Of a stretch of 64,000 nt of DNA, positions 60,351-64,000 are shown in pieces. The position numbers and the translations under genes are program-made. Below the pieces are notes generated by a model. That model had not been told where the DNA came from and did not search any database. It saw only the letters and a list, made by a program, of their open reading frames with translations. The first letter of the stretch is position 1, and each line of letters starts with the position of its first letter. Source of the DNA: Indolivaga macrotermitis (lineage in GTDB: Bacteria > Bacteroidota > Bacteroidia > Bacteroidales > Dysgonomonadaceae); assembly GCF_900128985.1 (NCBI RefSeq), contig NZ_FQUC01000011.1:1-64000 (forward strand). Direction: 5' to 3'.

Positions 60351-61634
60351 TTAATTTATATCTGTTCCTGTAATGTATTGTAATTCTTCGAATTGTATGT
60401 CTACCTTCTTTTGGGCATTTAACATCGTCTGCTTATTGGTTCTGTAAGCATCCATAAAATCGATATACTCCAGCATACTTATATTCCTGTTCAACAGATT
60501 TTTTGTATATGCTTCGAGCATGCTGTCCAGTTCCGGTAGTAAGCTGTCCTTATTTATTCTTTTGTAAAAATCGTATGCATAAGAATAGTTGTTATAAGCA
60601 GCGGCAATCTCGTGGCGAATTGTATTTTGATGTTGTTCTACCAGGTATTGGCTTTGTTCTATATTTAATCGGGCGGCTTTTATATTGCCCTGATTGCGGT
60701 TGAAAAACGGGAGATCTATACTAATCCCGACTCCGATGAAATCTTTCCATACACCTCCATACCTGTCGTAAGCGGCACTTATTGTTAAATCGGGTACCCT
60801 TAATGATTTTTCGTAATCTAATGATTTTTGATGGAGTTTTGTCTGAAGCCTCATTCCCTTCATGTCTGGTCTTTGTTCCTCTGCTTTTTCTAATAAATCG
60901 GAAAGGAGTATCGTTTCGGGTGTTTTGACTGCTTCAAGACTATCTATAATCTGGATATTAACAAGCGGAGGTATATTCAGTAGAATTTTTAATGTTTTTG
61001 ATTGATCATTTAATTCTGATTGTGTCTCGTTTATTTCGTTCTCTAATTCGAGTAGTGACGATTGTAGCCGTAGTAATTCATTTTTCGCAATATTACCTTG
61101 CTGAACCTGTCTTTTGTATGCTTCGACCAATTGCCCTAAAGATTTTTGCTGGTTATTTAATATCCGGAGATAAGATTGGGAGTATTCGATTTCGAAAACA
61201 GTTTTTCTCAATTCTGTTTTTAGTCCTCTTAGTACTTCCTCAAATTCTTGTATAGCAATTTCTTTAGAAACTTTTTCCCGTTGTATGAGTTTTCCTCTTT
61301 TATTGGCAGTTTGGATCAGTTGTCCTAATTCTACACTGAATTCCGTATTCTTTGCGAACGAAGAGGTTGTCATATCCCTGATTTCATCACGCTGCGATTT
61401 TGTGCTCCATAGATTCACATTACTTATAGACAGACTGGGATTATCCCACAGCCTTGCTTGCGAAATTGCAGCATCCGCAATACTAATGTTGTACTTTGTG
61501 GCAATCAGGTCAAGATTATTGGCAAGGAATAATGATTCTATCTGTTTTAGATTCAAATCGAGGGTTTGATTTTCTTGAGCATATCCGGAGAGTAAGGTCA
61601 AAGAAAACAATACATAAAATAAACACTTCTTCAT
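60351..61634 (-). CDS. TolC-family outer-membrane efflux protein (CzcC-like)
   Basis: A 427-residue protein whose signal peptide ends near GYAQE. The four long coiled-coil helices and barrel strands of TolC/CzcC proteins follow (LNLKQIESLFLANNLDLIATKYNISIADAAISQARLWDNPSLSISNVNLWST, ELGQLIQTANKRGKLIQREKVSKEIAIQEFEEVLRGLK, VGISIDLPFFNRNQGNIKAARLNIEQSQ). It is the first gene of the minus-strand operon tolC, mfp, rnd, RR, HK, with gaps of 1, 4, 42 and 9 bp. No classical SBP is needed. It exports the metal to outside. Confidence 0.92.
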   Translation of the reverse strand: MKKCLFYVLFSLTLLSGYAQENQTLDLNLKQIESLFLANNLDLIATKYNISIADAAISQARLWDNPSLSISNVNLWSTKSQRDEIRDMTTSSFAKNTEFSVELGQLIQTANKRGKLIQREKVSKEIAIQEFEEVLRGLKTELRKTVFEIEYSQSYLRILNNQQKSLGQLVEAYKRQVQQGNIAKNELLRLQSSLLELENEINETQSELNDQSKTLKILLNIPPLVNIQIIDSLEAVKTPETILLSDLLEKAEEQRPDMKGMRLQTKLHQKSLDYEKSLRVPDLTISAAYDRYGGVWKDFIGVGISIDLPFFNRNQGNIKAARLNIEQSQYLVEQHQNTIRHEIAAAYNNYSYAYDFYKRINKDSLLPELDSMLEAYTKNLLNRNISMLEYIDFMDAYRTNKQTMLNAQKKVDIQFEELQYITGTDIN

Positions 61635-61804
61635 TAATGCAGTTAATTTTTTGTCACTGCAAATTTATTTTTCAAAGATTAGAAGCTTCTTTAATACGTG
61701 TTAGATTGTTGTTAGAACTAGATTAGAATTAGATTAGAAAGGATATGTATTTAGTCTTGATATGGTTTCTCATGTGCTATATTCTGATTACGAATCTATA
61801 CACA

Positions 61805-61840
61805 CAAAAAAGACGGAATAAGTTTATTATCCCGTCTTTT
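61805..61840 (-). terminator. Terminator of the Asn-rich lipoprotein gene
   Basis: On the minus strand AAAAGACGG pairs with CCGTCTTTT, with inner AATAA/TTATT pairs and a T-run. It lies 15 bp downstream of the stop. Confidence 0.85.
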
Positions 61841-61855
61841 ACTTCTTTTATATTC

Positions 61856-62734
61856 TTATCTCCTTGTATTTGATCTTGAAGAACTGGAATCCGAATTCGA
61901 AGTGGAGCTAGAACTGGAACTAGAGCTGGAATTATTATTGCTGCTATTAGTCGAGTTCGATGTCCGGGTTGTAGTCGTAGTAGTTGTTGTACTGCTATTA
62001 TTAGTCGTACTGGAGGTTCTGTCCGAACCATATCTGCTATTCGACGTACGTCCTCCCGAATTATTATTAGTGTTGCTATTGTTATTATTATTACTACTCG
62101 GGCGACTGTTATTATTGTTGCTGTTATTGTTATCGGTCGGCCTGTTATTATTGCTTGGGCGGCTGTTACTATTGTTATTATTGTTGTTGCTGGGTCTGTT
62201 ATTGCTGTTATTGCTTGGGCGGCTGTTACTATTGTTATTATTGTTGTTGCTGGGTCTGTTATTGCTGTTATTGCTTGGACGACTATTATTATTGTTATTA
62301 TTACTTGGACGGTTATTATTGCCCGGACGGTTGTTATTATTGCCCGGACGGTTGTTATTGTTGCTCGGACGATTATTGCTCGGCCTGTTATTGTTTGGTG
62401 TGATAATAATAGGGCGTCCGGCAGGTGGTAATATCATCGGAGGAGCAGGTGCAACATACGGCTGGTCGTCGTACAAATACTCATATCCTGTTAGATAATC
62501 ATTCCAGAATTCAACTGCATATACTTCACCATAATTGTTCCGGTACGAAAGCACTTCCTGAGTTCCATTTTGTGTGAAATTAACAGCCAGTACATTGATC
62601 GGTCTTCCGAGATAGTATTCTACCTCCATCTTACTCATACCCGACCTTAGCTGTCCCATATTATCAGAAGACTGATAGGTACCGCAGGCGGTTAGTATGA
62701 TTGTTATTGTTAATATAAAGATTATTTTTTTCAT
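61856..62734 (-). CDS. BamE-like lipoprotein with a long Asn/Ser-rich repeat tail
   Basis: The lipobox is LTAC (Cys17). Residues about 28-90 are a small BamE/SmpA-like domain (LRSGMSKMEVEYYLGRPINVLAVNF, YRNNYGEVYAVEFWND). A Pro-rich bridge follows, then about 190 residues of Asn, Ser, Arg, Pro and later Thr/Ser repeats (RPSNNNN units). This is low-complexity and probably disordered, reaching into the periplasm or surface. The gene at 62897 encodes a second BamE-like lipoprotein without the tail. The opposite strand of the repeats is also open as a Leu-rich reading, which is a shadow. Confidence 0.82.
   Translation of the reverse strand: MKKIIFILTITIILTACGTYQSSDNMGQLRSGMSKMEVEYYLGRPINVLAVNFTQNGTQEVLSYRNNYGEVYAVEFWNDYLTGYEYLYDDQPYVAPAPPMILPPAGRPIIITPNNNRPSNNRPSNNNNRPGNNNNRPGNNNRPSNNNNNNSRPSNNSNNRPSNNNNNNSNSRPSNNSNNRPSNNNNNNSNSRPSNNNRPTDNNNSNNNNSRPSSNNNNNSNTNNNSGGRTSNSRYGSDRTSSTTNNSSTTTTTTTTRTSNSTNSSNNNSSSSSSSSSTSNSDSSSSRSNTRR
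62148..62280. repeat. 60-bp tandem repeat within the Asn-rich tail
   Basis: 62161-62220 and 62221-62280 are identical at 59 of 60 positions (difference at 62279). Each encodes 20 residues of the Asn-rich tail. A partial unit precedes at 62148-62160. Shorter degenerate units flank the pair. Confidence 0.95.
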
Positions 62735-62896
62735 AATTTTATATGGTTAGTGGCTTTATTTTAATAATTAGAACATGAAAGCATATAAAAGGTTTAATGG
62801 ACAACTTTTTATTTTATCCATTATTAATAAATATAAGTATGCTTTGGTAATAAAGTGAAATCAAAAGAATGAGTAGTTAGGGTGAAACCGGTTAGT

Positions 62897-63202
62897 TTAT
62901 TTCTTTCTGGGAATATTATGATGATGGGTTTCCCTTTTGTTATCAGACAATTTATATTCTACGAGTTTATGATTTTCGAATATAAGTTTGTAGAGACCAT
63001 TCTGTGGATCAGTATATTCGACGGTTTCAATCAACTGCCGTCCTTCAATTTGGGCATGTAATACCCTGTCGGGTTTTCCAAAAACTTTTTCGACTTCGCT
63101 ACGCGTCATTCCTAGAGATAACTTGCTGCTATCCAAAGATTTTTTGCTTGCACATGCAGATATAAATATTGTGATAATAGCGATGTATATATATTTACTC
63201 AT
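62897..63202 (-). CDS. Small BamE/SmpA-like lipoprotein
   Basis: A 101-residue lipoprotein with lipobox ISAC (Cys17). SLGMTRSEVEKVFGKPDRVLHAQ is the hallmark opening of the BamE/SmpA-type fold, followed by two strands (VEYTDPQNGLYKLIFENHKLVEYKL) and a His-rich tail (THHHN). It shares G-M-[ST]-x-x-E-V-E-x-x-x-G-x-P with the 61856-62734 protein, so the two are probably paralogues. A gap of 162 bp separates them, with no feature seen. Confidence 0.85.
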   Translation of the reverse strand: MSKYIYIAIITIFISACASKKSLDSSKLSLGMTRSEVEKVFGKPDRVLHAQIEGRQLIETVEYTDPQNGLYKLIFENHKLVEYKLSDNKRETHHHNIPRKK

Positions 63203-63356
63203 GTTCTTTTCTGCTTCGGTAATTAACTGTAAATATAGAGTTTTTTTGTTAGCGGGCAGATGGTATTGCCGGAAGAAGTGATTATATAAAGTTATTAATG
63301 ATATAATCGGAAAGGTCTCAGTCTATTTTTTATCTATATAGAAAAAAGAGTTGGTT

Positions 63357-63641
63357 ATGATACAATTATTTGCTGTAATTCTGATAATTAATATAGTTGG
63401 TATATTTCTCGGCTGGCTGCTTACCGAGAATGATTGTTGGTCGCTGGCAAAGCTATCCCGCTTATTCGACCGGAAACCATTTAACTGCCGCCCTTGTCTG
63501 ACCTTTCATTTACTCTGGATAATGTATGGTTGCTTTTCGTTGATCATGCAATCATGGTCATTATGGTTGGTGGGGCTTGTACTGGCATTTATTGTTTTTG
63601 GTGGATTATATACAGAAAGCAAGTCGAAAATAGATGAATAA
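63357..63641 (+). CDS. Small membrane protein, phage-like
   Basis: ATG at 63357 gives 94 residues. A TTG at 63351 would add two. A hydrophobic segment of about 18 residues opens the protein, then a cysteine-containing loop (NDCWSLAKLSRLFDRKPFNCRPCLTF) and two more hydrophobic segments. The 'FNCRPCLTFHL' pattern reminds me of small membrane ORFs in Bacteroidota prophages, but I cannot be sure. It is co-directional with, and 28 bp before, the next small gene. Confidence 0.6.
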   Translation: MIQLFAVILIINIVGIFLGWLLTENDCWSLAKLSRLFDRKPFNCRPCLTFHLLWIMYGCFSLIMQSWSLWLVGLVLAFIVFGGLYTESKSKIDE

Positions 63642-63669
63642 AAATTACTAATAAAAATAAAGAAAGAAA

Positions 63670-63909
63670 ATGGAACAAAAAGAGAAGGTGAAAACCCTTA
63701 TAGATGATGTGGATTTGACTCACAAGTATAGCATGAGCCGCATTTACGGATTGTATAACGATGTTTTCGGAACGACCGAAACTCCGCAATCGTGTGCCAG
63801 CTGCCTTATCCGTAAAGTAAATCAATTGCGGGCATGGTTATCTGAACAAAAGGAAGATAGTGACTGTAAGCAGGTGGTAAAGAAGCGAAGTAAAGCATCA
63901 AAAAGCTAA
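63670..63909 (+). CDS. Small cysteine-containing protein, phage-like
   Basis: A 79-residue soluble protein. THKYSMSRIYGLYNDVFGTTETPQSCASCLIRKVNQLRAWL contains a C-x-x-C pair and ends in basic residues (VVKKRSKASKS). It resembles small proteins seen beside terminase or tail genes in Bacteroidota phages. That resemblance is from memory and not certain. It is coupled to the membrane protein at 63357 and ends before the terminator at 63924. Confidence 0.6.
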   Translation: MEQKEKVKTLIDDVDLTHKYSMSRIYGLYNDVFGTTETPQSCASCLIRKVNQLRAWLSEQKEDSDCKQVVKKRSKASKS

Positions 63910-63923
63910 GTCAGGCAAAAAAC

Positions 63924-63960
63924 AAAGCGACGGGAAAAATGATATCCTGTCGCTTTTTAT
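63924..63960. terminator. Terminator
   Basis: AAAGCGAC / GTCGCTTT (8 bp, extended by further partial pairs) with a loop of about 14 nt and T-runs. It follows the 63670 gene and would also serve a minus-strand gene from the right. Confidence 0.85.
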
Positions 63961-63980
63961 ATTATTATTCAGTAATCTGT

Positions 63981-64000
63981 TTATTCTTCAATGCTGAAGA
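63981..64000 (-). CDS. Possible C-terminus of a minus-strand gene (partial)
   Basis: The last 20 bp, read on the minus strand, end with the codons F-S-I-E-E and a TAA, just before a shared terminator. It is too short to be sure. Confidence 0.25.

Noticed and set aside
61902-62498. 198-residue Leu-rich reading frame on the plus strand
   Set aside because: It is the antisense of the Asn/Ser-rich repeat tail of the lipoprotein at 61856-62734; the poly-Leu sequence is an artefact of the low-complexity DNA.

Overview
The window is chromosomal DNA of a Bacteroidota bacterium, most likely order Bacteroidales and close to Dysgonomonas; the genus is a guess from gene content. The DNA is AT-rich. Promoters have the Bacteroidota form (TTTG-N19-TAnnTTTG). 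The proteins include family-typical carboxypeptidase-regulatory-domain barrels, DUF3667, PorT-like barrels, many short lipoproteins and NfnAB-type oxidoreductases. No rRNA, tRNA, CRISPR array, transposase or integrase was found.

Layout. 1-5.6 kb: carA-carB, with a zinc-ribbon membrane protein inserted between carB and its terminator and flanked by a 37-bp copy of the carB tail. 5.6-16.4 kb: a YD-repeat lipoprotein, then an OB-fold membrane protein plus a long flotillin, an archaemetzincin-like lipoprotein, a small membrane protein, a 1622-residue DUF3686-type AAA ATPase and a lipoprotein. 16.5-24.4 kb, minus strand: an exported flavin-reductase-like protein, an AraC regulator, an HD hydrolase, two unknown proteins, the nfnAB ferredoxin:NADP oxidoreductase pair and a DUF3667 protein. 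24.6-27.3 kb: an amino-acid permease and a Gln-rich lipoprotein. 27.4-35.9 kb: hemN with an overlapping MFS permease, a SUKH protein, a LuxR-type regulator, DUF1349, VOC and HAD proteins, and a TonB-dependent receptor. 36-41.4 kb: a BACON-like protein, a CNNM/HlyC-type protein and two outer-membrane barrels. 41.5-46.1 kb: an orphan phage large terminase, an NlpC/P60 peptidase, two paralogues of the zinc-ribbon protein's C-terminal domain and a phage-like protein. 46.4-53.9 kb: an AspT-like transporter, a thioesterase, a structured intergenic element, a Crp/Fnr regulator and hcp. 54-61.6 kb: a TolC-MFP-CzcA/CusA efflux operon that ends in its own two-component system. 61.8-64 kb: two BamE-like lipoproteins and two small phage-like genes.

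How genes work together. The strongest regulatory signal is a TCACTA-N4-TAGTGA dyad next to the -33 box of two separate promoters, each exactly 83 bp upstream of its start codon. One drives MFS-hemN and the other drives a TonB receptor 6 kb away. This suggests a co-regulated outer-membrane receptor, inner-membrane permease and porphyrin enzyme, possibly for scavenging coproporphyrin-type tetrapyrroles. A second signal is a TGTAAC-like dyad near -41.5 of the hcp promoter, close to a Crp/Fnr gene, which fits an HcpR-type nitrosative-stress circuit. A third theme is intact phage-type genes scattered singly among housekeeping genes, which could be remnants or a domesticated system.
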